Source: a virus. Taken from it: a DNA stretch of 59,239 nucleotides. Position numbers and translations under genes: made by a program. Below, piece by piece: positions 7,873 to 16,546 of this stretch; the first letter of the stretch is position 1, and every line of letters starts with the position of its first letter. The notes beneath the pieces were generated by a model. The model was not told the DNA's origin, made no database searches, and saw nothing but the letters and a program-made list of their open reading frames with translations. The stretch spans positions 1 to 59,239 of the IMG/VR virus record IMGVR_UViG_3300033153_005246, one strand, 5' to 3'.

Positions 7873-8816
7873 TATTCTATATCTCCTTCTAAACTTTTAT
7901 TTATAAATTTCTCTACATTCCTGTTAATCAATATATTATCCTCCTTATCATATTTGTTTTTAATAATATATTTTTTAACATTTTTCTCAAATATGTCTGT
8001 AATTTCATACTCTTCATCCATATTGATCACAAAGCTTTCCATACGCTCATCTCGATCTTTTTCTACCTGAAGATGTTCTGTTGATATAACATTGTCTTCT
8101 ATGGGAAGATATAATGGTTCAAACTCTTTTGTCTTTGTGTCGAGCTTCCATACTCTAGGCTTATAATCAATTTGATTAGCAGAAATCCTCATAAGAGATC
8201 CGGTATTGATTAAAGTACATCCTTTGTAGGTATAGTGAAAGGGTTTATGGTGGTCTGCCGTTATGATAAAGGAATAATCCCCATAAAACTCATGAACAAT
8301 ATCTTTAGCTACTAACCCCCCAATAAGTGTGTTCTCCCTCTCGTCCACAAACCCATGGTACAGAACTATATGTGTATTCCCATCATTTTTATACTCATCT
8401 GCTAAATGTGCAATTTCTTCCCCATAATTGAATCCGTGAATCATCACATTGGAATCAGGGATCAAATAAGGCTTTCCAATCACATGTATAATATTCCCTG
8501 CTGTAATAGCAGTTTGTATTATAGATTCCCCAATATAATCAAGACTCTTGTTTTTGAGATCATGGTTTCCCAATATTGCAATTAGCTTATCAATATATTC
8601 AAGGATCAGATTTTGTGTTTTTACAGCATCGGAAACACTTTTTCCTACAGCCACATTTGTAATATCTCCTGCATCAACTCTAACTGCATTATATTTTTCT
8701 GTTAAATAATTAACATATTCTAATGCTTTGACTTGTGCTTGGTAAAAATCATCCGTTCTACAAATAGGTACTCTTGCTCCATCTAAGTGCATATCCCCTG
8801 ATGCTAGTAGTGTCAT
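7872..8816 (-). CDS. SbcD/Mre11-like DNA nuclease
   Basis: The 314-residue protein shows the metallophosphoesterase motifs in order: SGDMHLDG at the N-terminus, VDAGDIT, ILGNHD, a His in VLYHGF, and ITADHHKPF. This is the metal-binding core of Mre11/SbcD, the nuclease that trims DNA ends with SbcC/Rad50. The C-terminal quarter is charged and could bind the ATPase coils. The gene sits between the two halves of the SbcC-like ATPase, four bases into its upstream neighbour. Confidence 0.85.
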   Translation of the reverse strand: MTLLASGDMHLDGARVPICRTDDFYQAQVKALEYVNYLTEKYNAVRVDAGDITNVAVGKSVSDAVKTQNLILEYIDKLIAILGNHDLKNKSLDYIGESIIQTAITAGNIIHVIGKPYLIPDSNVMIHGFNYGEEIAHLADEYKNDGNTHIVLYHGFVDERENTLIGGLVAKDIVHEFYGDYSFIITADHHKPFHYTYKGCTLINTGSLMRISANQIDYKPRVWKLDTKTKEFEPLYLPIEDNVISTEHLQVEKDRDERMESFVINMDEEYEITDIFEKNVKKYIIKNKYDKEDNILINRNVEKFINKSLEGDIE

Positions 8817-9460
8817 CTGGCACCCCCAAATAATCTATCATTACGATATACAATAACCTGATTCTGTACACTTAATATCCTATTATCATAACCAGCTATC
8901 ATTACGCTGATATTATTTTCTTCGATCTGCTGTGTACTTAATATTTGATGATTCTTCATACAGCAAGGACAAACAAATACATACTTCCAATCCTTGAATG
9001 CTCTCATGACATCCATAGTTTTTACATGAGAATGTACTAACGTAATCCCCAAATGTTCTTTACCATATTCTTCTACATCTAATTCAAAATTAGATTTTCC
9101 AGAATCTGTTTCTGCATTAATATAATCTTCCCAAGTATATTTATAATAACTCAGATTTTCTACTTCCCATTGTTTCATCCATGTATTCATCCTACCCATA
9201 TTCATATTAGGATCTATGGAAGCATTAGCGGATTTACTTAGAAAAGTAAAGATACCCGATGTTCTAGCCGAATTACCATCCCCAATTGAAATATTGAAAA
9301 AATCATCCATCCTCAAATCATCTTTATTAATGGCATTTTTCATATGGTGAAAAGCCCCATAACTTTCAGTCATTTCCTTTGTAGGATTATTTGTATTAGA
9401 AAACAATCCAACCAATTCTTCGGCACAATTTCTTTTTAAAATAGAATTAACATAACTCAT
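8813..9460 (-). CDS. Unknown protein with CPCC motif, linked to SbcCD
   Basis: The 215-residue protein has an AGGAGG start site. Near the C-terminus are SHVKTMD and VFVCPCCMKNHQ (about 160-171), which could bind a metal. It has no membrane helix and no recognisable enzyme motif. It is encoded exactly between the SbcC N-terminal half and SbcD, so a role with that end-processing complex is possible. Confidence 0.6.
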   Translation of the reverse strand: MSYVNSILKRNCAEELVGLFSNTNNPTKEMTESYGAFHHMKNAINKDDLRMDDFFNISIGDGNSARTSGIFTFLSKSANASIDPNMNMGRMNTWMKQWEVENLSYYKYTWEDYINAETDSGKSNFELDVEEYGKEHLGITLVHSHVKTMDVMRAFKDWKYVFVCPCCMKNHQILSTQQIEENNISVMIAGYDNRILSVQNQVIVYRNDRLFGGAR

Positions 9461-10690
9461 TTAGCAAACCTCCTTAAGATATTTCATACTCTGCCCACAA
9501 GTAGGACAATCTTGTCCATCAATACTAAGATAATCCTCTTTTATAGATTTGTCAAGCTCTTTCAACGTTTTTTCATAAAGATCTATATTAGATAACATTC
9601 TTTCTAAATCCTTAGCTTCCCCATCTAATTCTTCTACTTTGTCAAATAAAGAAATAATTTCTGCCACATTACCTTTACACTTATCAATATCTGTATAGGA
9701 TTGGAGGCTTTTCTCATACCCTTCTATTCGCTCCACACAATCAAGTAGACTATTGTACTCTTTAACAATTTCAGTTTTGGAATCAAACAAAGTCAATAAT
9801 GCATCTACAGTAGGCTCATGAATTGTTGTTTTTATAATAGTATCTAATTCTTTTTCCCATGCAATGATATTATTCTTAACTTCTGTTAAAGCATACCCCT
9901 GTGAATCTAGTTCTTCTATTGTACTATATAAGTCCAGAATCTCGTTAGTAAGATCCAAATGGGTTGTACTATCACTTATTGTTTTAAGTTCCGTAGCGAG
10001 CTTCCTGATAGTACTCAAATGGATTATCAGTTCTTGTTGTTCCTGCCTCAAAGTATTGCTTTTGGTTTCTACAACAAAAAGATCTTCTATATCTTTTTCC
10101 ATCTGTTCTATGAAATCAAACTTACCAATCTCCTCATTATATTTTTTAAGATTAATATCAGAAGCATCCTTGTGTTTTTTAATCTGCCTAACAATCTTAT
10201 TGATATTAGAAATGGATTCATCAATATTTTCAAGACCAGCCATTTTATTGAGAGTCTTTGCTTTAGTAGAATCATTATCATTTAATAGAAAATGGGTTTC
10301 AAATTGATTTTGAATATTTATTTCATTCATACTAAATATTTTAAGTACATCATCAGGCACACCCTGATTGAAATTTCTAATAGGATCACAGTCATTTATT
10401 TGATAAAAATTATCTGTACGAGTTCTTTCTCTTCTGATAACTGAATTATCAAATAAATGTATTTCTACCCAACAGGATTCTCCTTTTTTAATTTTACCTT
10501 TACTGTCTTTGATTTCATTGGAGATATAATTATGAGATTGATTGTTATTGATTACAAAATCTATACCATGTAAACATTTTGATTTGCCAGAATTTCCAGT
10601 TCCTATAATAGTATTTAGCCCATTTACAAAATCAAATTTTTGAAATTTATAGCCCCCATAATTATTTAAGATTACTGTTTTAATTTTCAT
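9461..10690 (-). CDS. N-terminal half of a split SbcC/Rad50-like ATPase with zinc hook
   Basis: A 409-residue protein beginning with MKIKTVILNNYGGYKF, a typical SbcC/RecF N-terminus. Walker A (GTGNSGKS) is at 30-37 and a long coiled coil follows. The protein ends at a zinc-hook CPTC (395-398) just before its C-terminus. In normal Rad50 the chain would turn back at the hook and return to the head; here it stops, and the return coil plus Walker B head is encoded 3.8 kb away at 5051-5665. Starts with AGGAG upstream. Confidence 0.8.
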   Translation of the reverse strand: MKIKTVILNNYGGYKFQKFDFVNGLNTIIGTGNSGKSKCLHGIDFVINNNQSHNYISNEIKDSKGKIKKGESCWVEIHLFDNSVIRRERTRTDNFYQINDCDPIRNFNQGVPDDVLKIFSMNEINIQNQFETHFLLNDNDSTKAKTLNKMAGLENIDESISNINKIVRQIKKHKDASDINLKKYNEEIGKFDFIEQMEKDIEDLFVVETKSNTLRQEQQELIIHLSTIRKLATELKTISDSTTHLDLTNEILDLYSTIEELDSQGYALTEVKNNIIAWEKELDTIIKTTIHEPTVDALLTLFDSKTEIVKEYNSLLDCVERIEGYEKSLQSYTDIDKCKGNVAEIISLFDKVEELDGEAKDLERMLSNIDLYEKTLKELDKSIKEDYLSIDGQDCPTCGQSMKYLKEVC

Positions 10691-10699
10691 CCAATACTC

Positions 10700-11059
10700 C
10701 TATGAATTCATTATCACATCATACATTTTATCAACCCCACCAGAAATAGATCTATCAGGGAACAACATGTATTCAGGATTGGACATGAAAAATGAAAGTC
10801 TTGCATCTTTATCCAAAAATAAATTAATAAAAGAACGAATACAATAATACAATAAGTATTTATCCATATACCCACTGGCAGTAAATGTATCTTCCGATGT
10901 AAGTTCAATTCTACCCATGTCAGTATCTTCTACGATATCAATATGGTACTGATATTTCTTATCATTTGCAAACAAAGCATCCAGAGCTTCTACTGTTGTT
11001 GTAATAAATTTTGGATCGGCTTTATACTTCTCTATATTCTCCTTATAGTGCTCTTTCAT
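10700..11059 (-). CDS. Unknown soluble phage protein
   Basis: The 119-residue protein is mixed alpha/beta and acidic, without membrane segment or metal motif. The ATG chosen (MKEHYKEN) has AAAGGG at the right distance; an upstream in-frame ATG lacks a site. It directly precedes the SbcC N-terminal gene. Function unknown. Confidence 0.55.
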   Translation of the reverse strand: MKEHYKENIEKYKADPKFITTTVEALDALFANDKKYQYHIDIVEDTDMGRIELTSEDTFTASGYMDKYLLYYCIRSFINLFLDKDARLSFFMSNPEYMLFPDRSISGGVDKMYDVIMNS

Positions 11060-11492
11060 ATTTTTCCCTTTCAATTTCTACTGTGGTATTAAAGAATGTT
11101 CTAAAGAACTTAAAATCTTTAGAAAATACGAAAGTATCTTCTTTAAAATCTTTCTTATAGTCTTCTTTATATTCATTTAAACTATGGAAATCAGATGTGG
11201 ATGCTTTGGTTTTGCTTTCATAAATATTCACATACAGAGGAGTGATAACACAAATAACTGTTTCCCACCATGTGAGTTTCTTCATAAAGGTTTTATCTAT
11301 ACATTCATACACATCATCTTTATTATCACAAAGATTAGTGTTGATCATAGCATTTTTATCGCATCTAAACAATTCTGAAAAAATATCTTTATTTAATTCA
11401 AAATTCTTCCCATTAAAAGGACTCCTTGTAAGTACCTCAAATTTAATTCTATCATTTTCTCTAACATTATCTTTTACTTTTACAAATAACAT
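11043..11492 (-). CDS. Unknown phage protein
   Basis: The ATG at MLFVKVKDN follows AAAGGAG and is preferred over an upstream in-frame start inside the neighbouring gene. The 149-residue product is charged, has a central hydrophobic patch (TWWETVICVITPLYVNIY) that could be a buried strand-helix or a weak membrane segment, and has no known motif. It overlaps the next gene by 17 bases. Confidence 0.55.
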   Translation of the reverse strand: MLFVKVKDNVRENDRIKFEVLTRSPFNGKNFELNKDIFSELFRCDKNAMINTNLCDNKDDVYECIDKTFMKKLTWWETVICVITPLYVNIYESKTKASTSDFHSLNEYKEDYKKDFKEDTFVFSKDFKFFRTFFNTTVEIEREKYERAL

Positions 11493-11505
11493 GTATTTTC
11501 TCCTT

Positions 11506-11985
11506 TTATTTAGTCCATTTTGTGAAATACGCAAGCAGATCAAATTTGTACAGTTCTACAGCTTTTTTGGCTACTTCTTCCGAATAAAAATAAACAGTTC
11601 CAAAATCAGGATACTTTGTCTCTGAGATTTCTAAGGTACCATTATACCAATAAATAGCGTAGAAACACTTAGCATTGCCCTTCTGTTTGCTCTCATCAGC
11701 AAATCTCTGTAATTTCCTATGAAGATTCTGTGCAGAAGCAACTTCTTCTGCTTTTTCTTTTGATGTAAAGATGTTATCATGAATATCCAAGGCATGAGGT
11801 GAATAATGTGAACAGTTTGTACCTTCTACTATACCTGTTGCACTTATAGAATAAATATTAACATAATCATCTCCTGTATATCCCCATCCACTATCTTTCT
11901 TCATTTTTTCAAGAGAACTCTCCATTTCTTTTAATTTAGTCCTCATCTCTTCAATATTGTTTTTCATACTAGCAATATTATTCAT
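11506..11985 (-). CDS. Unknown phage protein with N-terminal coiled coil
   Basis: The 159-residue protein has a coiled coil over about 1-32, followed by a compact aromatic-rich domain. The stretch FTSKEKAEEVASAQNLHRKL is of a kind seen in conserved phage early proteins, but I know of no function. It overlaps the zinc protein gene upstream by four bases. Confidence 0.6.
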   Translation of the reverse strand: MNNIASMKNNIEEMRTKLKEMESSLEKMKKDSGWGYTGDDYVNIYSISATGIVEGTNCSHYSPHALDIHDNIFTSKEKAEEVASAQNLHRKLQRFADESKQKGNAKCFYAIYWYNGTLEISETKYPDFGTVYFYSEEVAKKAVELYKFDLLAYFTKWTK

Positions 11986-12188
11986 TTTAATTTCTCACCA
12001 TCCTTCAACTTATCATATCCATCTTTACCATAAATAACATCGTTTAAGCAGTTTTCGTTTAAACAACATAAATCCCCATTAACATTATCCAAGATATCTC
12101 TACAATCAGGGCAAACAAACTTATTTCTAAAATCTGTTTTCTGATTCAACCATATATCACATATTTCCATTCTGGTGTAACACTTCAT
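11982..12188 (-). CDS. Small zinc-binding protein
   Basis: The start chosen (MKCYTRMEIC) has GGAGG seven bases upstream. The 68-residue product has Cys pairs CPDC and CCLNENC about 16 residues apart, a likely treble-clef or ribbon. Function unknown. Confidence 0.6.
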   Translation of the reverse strand: MKCYTRMEICDIWLNQKTDFRNKFVCPDCRDILDNVNGDLCCLNENCLNDVIYGKDGYDKLKDGEKLK

Positions 12189-12373
12189 TTGCTTTCCTCC
12201 ATCTTTTCCCAAATAATACTTTCATTTTCCTGCACTACTTTCTCATATCTAATGTTCCCAATAAGTGCATCAATTTGTCCTTCTTTATAACCTTCTTTAT
12301 AACCACCTAAATAGAGTTTACTGTTAAAATCACCAGTAATAAAAACTAAAAGAAACAACTCCCCAAGAACCAT
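12185..12373 (-). CDS. Small membrane-anchored protein (start uncertain)
   Basis: A 62-residue product with a hydrophobic N-terminus (ELFLLVFITG) followed by LGGYKEGYKEGQIDALIG, a soluble tail of a type often seen on small phage membrane proteins. The ATG at 12373 has no clear Shine-Dalgarno, so the true N-terminus may be disrupted (see the frameshifted ORF just upstream). Confidence 0.45.
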   Translation of the reverse strand: MVLGELFLLVFITGDFNSKLYLGGYKEGYKEGQIDALIGNIRYEKVVQENESIIWEKMEESK

Positions 12374-12436
12374 CTGAAAAGAGTAATACTACTCCAAGCA
12401 TTCCAACAATACTAACTAGGACTAAAAAACTGACAT
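12330..12436 (-). pseudogene. Possible frameshifted small membrane-peptide gene
   Basis: An ATG at 12436 with a perfect GGAGG site lies about 24 bases downstream of the predicted start of transcription, yet the frame stops after four codons. Adding one T to the six-T run (complement of 12424-12429) would open about 34 codons of hydrophobic sequence (FLVLVSIVGMLGVVLLF). This suggests a recent frameshift or a sequencing indel. It overlaps the next ORF in a different frame. Confidence 0.3.
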
Positions 12437-12465
12437 ATATTTCCTCCAATATTTAATATAATATA

Positions 12466-12494
12466 AATGTAACACATCATGTAATTAATGTCAA
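12466..12494 (-). promoter_or_regulatory. Sigma70-type promoter
   Basis: Read on the - strand: -35 TTGACA (12489-12494), 17-bp spacer, -10 TACATT (12466-12471). It belongs to a set of ten similarly built promoters in this arm. Transcription should start near 12459, ahead of the small membrane-protein ORFs. Confidence 0.75.
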
Positions 12495-12582
12495 CACCTA
12501 AAATAAAAAAAATGCCATCAAATTAAAATATAAGTTTATCAGTCAAAACCTACACAATAACCCGATGGCTATAAATAATTAT

Positions 12583-12993
12583 TTATTTATTTCTATCTTT
12601 GAATGGGGAATACTCCCAAGATGTTTCTTTTAATAATATTTCATAAATCTCACTAAACACCCCTTTTCTAGTTCTATTCATTCTCTCAGCATCATGAAAA
12701 AAATTATGACATTGAGCACAAAGTAAAAGAACATCCTCTCTAGTTTCCTCAGCTAAATGATTGTAGTTGAGATGGTGCAGATGGAACTGCATTAATGGTT
12801 TGGGTTTCCTTTGTCCTTTTTTTGCACCTACTTTATAGAACCCCCATTTTGGCTTTAAGCATATTTCACATACACAATCGTCTTGCATATTAATAGTTTT
12901 ACGAAAAGAAACCCAATGTCTACTTTTAATATAATCTTTCCATAACATATTCTTTAATTCTTCGGTAGTAGGTGGGGGTTTACGTTTCCCCAT
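12583..12993 (-). CDS. HNH endonuclease
   Basis: A 136-residue HNH nuclease. It has a CEIC zinc pair in the middle, the catalytic HH in FHLHHLNYNHL, and LLLCAQCHNFFH completing the zinc site and the last His. No extra DNA-binding module is visible, unlike the three HNH-AP2 proteins elsewhere in the window. It could be a free-standing homing nuclease or a DNA-packaging-type HNH. It lies between a promoter-containing gap and a small gene upstream of RecA. Confidence 0.85.
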   Translation of the reverse strand: MGKRKPPPTTEELKNMLWKDYIKSRHWVSFRKTINMQDDCVCEICLKPKWGFYKVGAKKGQRKPKPLMQFHLHHLNYNHLAEETREDVLLLCAQCHNFFHDAERMNRTRKGVFSEIYEILLKETSWEYSPFKDRNK

Positions 12994-13164
12994 CTAATCA
13001 TCCTCATGTAACATATCATCTTGGTTTATTGTGAAATTTTTCTGTATATATTCAGGATCTGGGGAGTTTTTTATTATAGTATCTAAAAAGTAACGCATAC
13101 CATGTTCCTCTGTTCCATTGGAAGGGAACAATGCTAATTCCCCTTTGATTATTTCTGCTCTCAT
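12994..13164 (-). CDS. Small acidic protein (56 aa)
   Basis: A short ORF with AAGGGG upstream of its ATG. It ends one base upstream of the HNH gene's first codon. The product is acidic (ends MLHEDD) and has no known motif. It sits directly after the RecA-like gene in the transcript. Confidence 0.55.
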   Translation of the reverse strand: MRAEIIKGELALFPSNGTEEHGMRYFLDTIIKNSPDPEYIQKNFTINQDDMLHEDD

Positions 13165-13179
13165 TTATTTACCCCTTAA

Positions 13180-14448
13180 TTATCTCATATCAATTTTTGG
13201 TCGGCGTTTTCTATTCTGAGGTTTATCTTTATTCTCTAAATAATCCCATTTAAGAGTAGCCCTTCTTGTCAATTCGTCTTCTAAATCATTATCTTCAATG
13301 TAAGTAATCAGATCATTAAAAGACATTACCCCGAATTGAGCTACAAACACCTTCATGGTATCAGAATTAGATGATAAATACTTTTTGATATTAGAAACCC
13401 TTAAATTACCACATTCTTCCTTAACAGCTTCTTCAATATTTTGATCAGCACAGAATTTTTTATAGTCCTCATTAGAAACCCCTTCAGTTCCGCTAATATC
13501 ATAAGGATCATAGGCATCATTCCACTTTAATGCATTCATTTTAGCAGGGATGTCTTTCCCATGCTCATCTAATAAATCATACACAAATAATAGATTGCTT
13601 CTTACGTTATCGAACCCTTTATCTATTATGATATCAACATACACCTTACGCTTTTCATACAAGGTTCTTGTCTTATCTAAGAAGACTTTAACACGATAAC
13701 CATAAGGACGATCTTTTGGTCCTATATCACTAACACGTGAAAGCTCAAATCTTTTACTGGCAGAGAACTTACTTGAATGCCCTCCAGATACAATATGTTT
13801 TTTACCAAATAACCCTGAATTCAGATTATCTCTGATCTGAGAAATGATCAAAGCATGGACATTGGATTCATAGCAGGGAATGGTAGCTTCTCGCCATAGC
13901 TCCCCAAGCTTTTTAGCACGATCCCCATATGTTCCTATATCTTTGGCTTCTCCATCTTTTTTATATTTCTTTCTTTGTTCATCTGTACGTCCTTTATCTG
14001 CTAAAGAATAAAGCTGATCCTGACTATCTGTAATATAGATTCCCACTTCGCCTTTAGATGGGTCTACAGTATCACAGAATTCCAAAATATCAGCTTTAAC
14101 AGATTCTATTATTGGGATATGAACATGGTTTTTTGATCCAACTAACGGATACCCATACCTATCTTCTGTATCAAATGAAAGACCTGCTTCAGCATCATTG
14201 TATCTATACTTGGTTTTTTTACCCCCATATTCAATCATTGCATTATATAAAAGTTCAACAGCAAATAAAGTTTTACCTGCTTTTGAATCAGAGAATATTT
14301 GAGATATACCACCAACATCCCATCCCCCCTGCATGGCTATATCTAAAAGATCTATTCCTGTGGGAATTTTCTTTTTGATAATTAATTTCCTACTTTTCTT
14401 TTCTTTCTTCTTTTCCAATATTTCCTCTTTTTCTTTTGTTGTTGGCAT
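13180..14448 (-). CDS. RecA/UvsX-like recombinase
   Basis: The start at MPTTKEKEEIL has GGAGAGG upstream. The product is 422 residues. KKKIPTGIDLLDIAMQGG leads into a Walker A whose first residue is Ser (SDSKAGKT, about 53-60), followed by Walker B GIYITDS (about 136-142) and LIISQIRDN, the L2-like region of RecA. The C-terminal 120 residues are phage-specific. It would coat single-stranded DNA and drive strand exchange in recombination-dependent replication, beside its SSB. A terminator separates it from the SSB gene, so it may have its own promoter or depend on read-through. Confidence 0.85.
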   Translation of the reverse strand: MPTTKEKEEILEKKKEKKSRKLIIKKKIPTGIDLLDIAMQGGWDVGGISQIFSDSKAGKTLFAVELLYNAMIEYGGKKTKYRYNDAEAGLSFDTEDRYGYPLVGSKNHVHIPIIESVKADILEFCDTVDPSKGEVGIYITDSQDQLYSLADKGRTDEQRKKYKKDGEAKDIGTYGDRAKKLGELWREATIPCYESNVHALIISQIRDNLNSGLFGKKHIVSGGHSSKFSASKRFELSRVSDIGPKDRPYGYRVKVFLDKTRTLYEKRKVYVDIIIDKGFDNVRSNLLFVYDLLDEHGKDIPAKMNALKWNDAYDPYDISGTEGVSNEDYKKFCADQNIEEAVKEECGNLRVSNIKKYLSSNSDTMKVFVAQFGVMSFNDLITYIEDNDLEDELTRRATLKWDYLENKDKPQNRKRRPKIDMR

Positions 14449-14485
14449 TACTACCTCTCCTATTATATGATTCGTTCGCAACTCC

Positions 14486-14509
14486 AAAAAGGGGGAGAAT
14501 ATTCTCCCC
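14486..14509 (-). terminator. Rho-independent terminator between SSB and RecA genes
   Basis: A perfect 9-bp inverted repeat (GGGGAGAAT / ATTCTCCCC, 14492-14509) is followed on the - strand by CTTTTT. It would stop or attenuate transcripts leaving the SSB gene, lowering recombinase expression relative to SSB. Confidence 0.75.
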
Positions 14510-14522
14510 TCCCCTTTATCAT

Positions 14523-15599
14523 TTATTTCTTGTCATTCTTCTCGAAAGCTGCATCACATTCATCGTATAGAGGACAATCATCACTGCATTTCTTGGAGTC
14601 AATATCCTTTCCAAATGTTAAACCATCCACAGGACAAACTGGCTCAGAAGATTCTGATTTTGGAGCTTCTTCTGTTTCTCTACGTCTACCTCTCCTGCGT
14701 GTAGAAGCTTCTTCGTTTGCAGGCTCTTCTTTATCAGATCTTGATCGTCTACTGGATCTTTCTGATGGAGCATCTTTTGTTGCATCTTCTTTTTTGTCCT
14801 CACCAGCCTCATCTTCATCGTCACTATCATTTCCATAGAAAACATCACTTATTTCATCATAAGTAGAGATTTTAACCATAGTATCAAGTTTTGGGGCATT
14901 TTCAACATCTTCATCAGAATAACCTTTGCCTTTTTCTCTATCAACAAATGTAAATGATTTCACTTCACCTACTTTTTTTGAATCAAATGTAGAAGGTTCA
15001 AACTTAAATTCAATGGTTTTTCCATCCTCACTGCAATCTTCTAACAGGATTTCACTTCTTCTTGAATTACTTTTTGCCTGTGAATGTAGGTTTTTGGTAA
15101 ACCAATAATGGGAATATTCAAAAAGTTTGATTTTATCATCATCTTCAAGGTCAACTACGACAAAGAAACTTTTCTGAGAAGGACGCATGTTTCCAATTAG
15201 AGCTTTTAATTCGTCGGAGTTCCATTCTAAATCTTTGTTTTCTTCTCGTATACGATCATGCTCTTCACATATGGGACATGCCTTTCCATATGTTCTATTT
15301 GGGCAAACAAAGTTTCGTTTGTTAGGACCTATTGATTTATGGACATACAGATCGAGTTTGTAATCTTCCATCCAATCTTCTTCTTTAAGAATGGCATACT
15401 CAGGGTGTTTCTTAGATGTCACCACATATGGGAGAATATCAAAAGCATAATACACATCCAGTTCTGGTTTAACCCATTCCAGATCAGGATATTCTTTTGT
15501 ATCTAATACTCTGAAACTGTTCCCACCTTTTTTCTCACTGTCTCGTTTCTGCTTTGCAGCCATTCTTTCTCTTCTTTCATTACTAATACTTCTACTCAT
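14523..15599 (-). CDS. Single-stranded DNA-binding protein (T4 gp32-like)
   Basis: The 358-residue protein has a basic N-terminus (SISNERRERMAAKQKR), then a core with a zinc site CPNRTYGKACPICEEHDRI (about 99-117), as in T4-type gp32 proteins. A long, very acidic and Ser/Arg-rich C-terminal tail is typical of SSB tails that recruit partner proteins. It ends with a second Cys cluster (CPVDG...CSDDCPLYDEC). It protects ssDNA at forks and loads the recombinase. AGGAG precedes the ATG. Confidence 0.8.
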   Translation of the reverse strand: MSRSISNERRERMAAKQKRDSEKKGGNSFRVLDTKEYPDLEWVKPELDVYYAFDILPYVVTSKKHPEYAILKEEDWMEDYKLDLYVHKSIGPNKRNFVCPNRTYGKACPICEEHDRIREENKDLEWNSDELKALIGNMRPSQKSFFVVVDLEDDDKIKLFEYSHYWFTKNLHSQAKSNSRRSEILLEDCSEDGKTIEFKFEPSTFDSKKVGEVKSFTFVDREKGKGYSDEDVENAPKLDTMVKISTYDEISDVFYGNDSDDEDEAGEDKKEDATKDAPSERSSRRSRSDKEEPANEEASTRRRGRRRETEEAPKSESSEPVCPVDGLTFGKDIDSKKCSDDCPLYDECDAAFEKNDKK

Positions 15600-15792
15600 T
15601 TGTTTCTCCTTTAATAATTCTACTTATTTCACTTTTGTTTAGCATTGCTATTGGTTGGTCTTTATCACTTTGGTCTTCATTATTATAGAAATAATATATA
15701 TCATCTTCACATATTACATATTTTGCTTCTACATTAAATCTTTCTTTTTCAATTGGATATGTCACATATTTTGTTTTTGATTCTTTACTCAT
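15592..15792 (-). CDS. Small phage protein, unknown
   Basis: A 66-residue charged protein overlapping the SSB start by eight bases. It has a short beta-rich core (KYVICEDDIYYFYN) and no known motif. Its place between SSB and the helical protein upstream suggests the same recombination/replication operon. Confidence 0.55.
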   Translation of the reverse strand: MSKESKTKYVTYPIEKERFNVEAKYVICEDDIYYFYNNEDQSDKDQPIAMLNKSEISRIIKGETNE

Positions 15793-16318
15793 CTTTCTTT
15801 TTCCTTCTTCTTTTTCGTAGTTCTTCTCGATTGTCCATTTCCTCCTGTTTTTCTTTTAGTTCATTCATTTCTCTTACGTAATCACCTCCTTTCCTACTTA
15901 CATCTGTAGGTTCTGCAAAATAACCTGCTAAATATAGTTTTACTTCATCCTGTAAAGCATATTTTTTAACATCAAGTGCAGTAGTATAGTTTGCACAAAT
16001 ATCTAAATTCTTTTGAAGATCATTAAGTTCTTTATCCAATGTGAATAATTCTTCATCACTTTCTACGGCACTTTTGATTGCACCTACAGACGGCTTTTTG
16101 ATCACTTTTCCTTCGGAATCTTCAATACTTTTTTTCCCAGTATTATATTCCAAAGCAATCTGAGCTGTTCTATACTTAATATAAGATTTCTTTCGTCTTA
16201 CTTCATCAGCTACATCTGATTGTTCTTCTCCTGCTTTTCTTCTAATAGAAGATTGCTTTGCCCATTCTTTATCAAGTGCGTATAAATCCACTTCTGTTTC
16301 ATCTACGTGTTTTCCCAT
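15785..16318 (-). CDS. Helical protein upstream of SSB; recombination-mediator candidate
   Basis: The 177-residue protein is almost entirely helical and highly charged, with a conserved-looking stretch around residues 115-137 (ALDVKKYALQDEVKLYLAGY). In T4-like systems a small helical mediator (UvsY) loads the recombinase onto SSB-coated DNA. The size, helical make-up and position next to SSB and RecA suggest such a role, but there is no direct motif evidence. Confidence 0.5.
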   Translation of the reverse strand: MGKHVDETEVDLYALDKEWAKQSSIRRKAGEEQSDVADEVRRKKSYIKYRTAQIALEYNTGKKSIEDSEGKVIKKPSVGAIKSAVESDEELFTLDKELNDLQKNLDICANYTTALDVKKYALQDEVKLYLAGYFAEPTDVSRKGGDYVREMNELKEKQEEMDNREELRKRRRKKKDE

Positions 16319-16333
16319 TCACTCTCCTTTATT

Positions 16334-16478
16334 TTATAGTATTCTCTTTGAACTTTTTTTATTTTTATCAATATTATCACACCAAACACCCCATAATTTA
16401 TCCAGATGTTGTAACTCTGGGTGGTCTAACAGAACATTCTCTCCCATGCTCATCTGTTTTCCATTTACTTTTACTCAC
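16334..16478 (-). pseudogene. Remnant of a small zinc/helical gene (paralogue of 50758-51109)
   Basis: Two overlapping frames each carry half of one protein type. ORF 16398-16478 (GTG start) reads KWKTDEHGREC. ORF 16334-16453 reads VLLDHPELQHLDKLWGVW. The locus at 50758-51109 carries the same two signatures in order (DAHGRQC, then VLKDHPELEHLDKSYKTW) with about 70 residues between them. An internal deletion with frame change explains this copy. The 228-base gap between the flanking genes holds nothing else recognisable. Confidence 0.45.
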
Positions 16479-16546
16479 TAGGGTGTACACTTTCTCCTTT
16501 ATTCAATTTCTTTTTATATATTCGAAAGTCTATATAACAACCGTTT

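Noticed and set aside
9864-10307. A 147-codon + strand ORF inside the SbcC N-terminal gene
   Set aside because: It mirrors the coiled-coil codons of a well-supported gene and lacks a ribosome-binding site.
14467-14838. A + strand Ser-rich ORF opposite the SSB acidic tail
   Set aside because: It is the reverse reading of GA-rich codons for the acidic tail and has no start signals.
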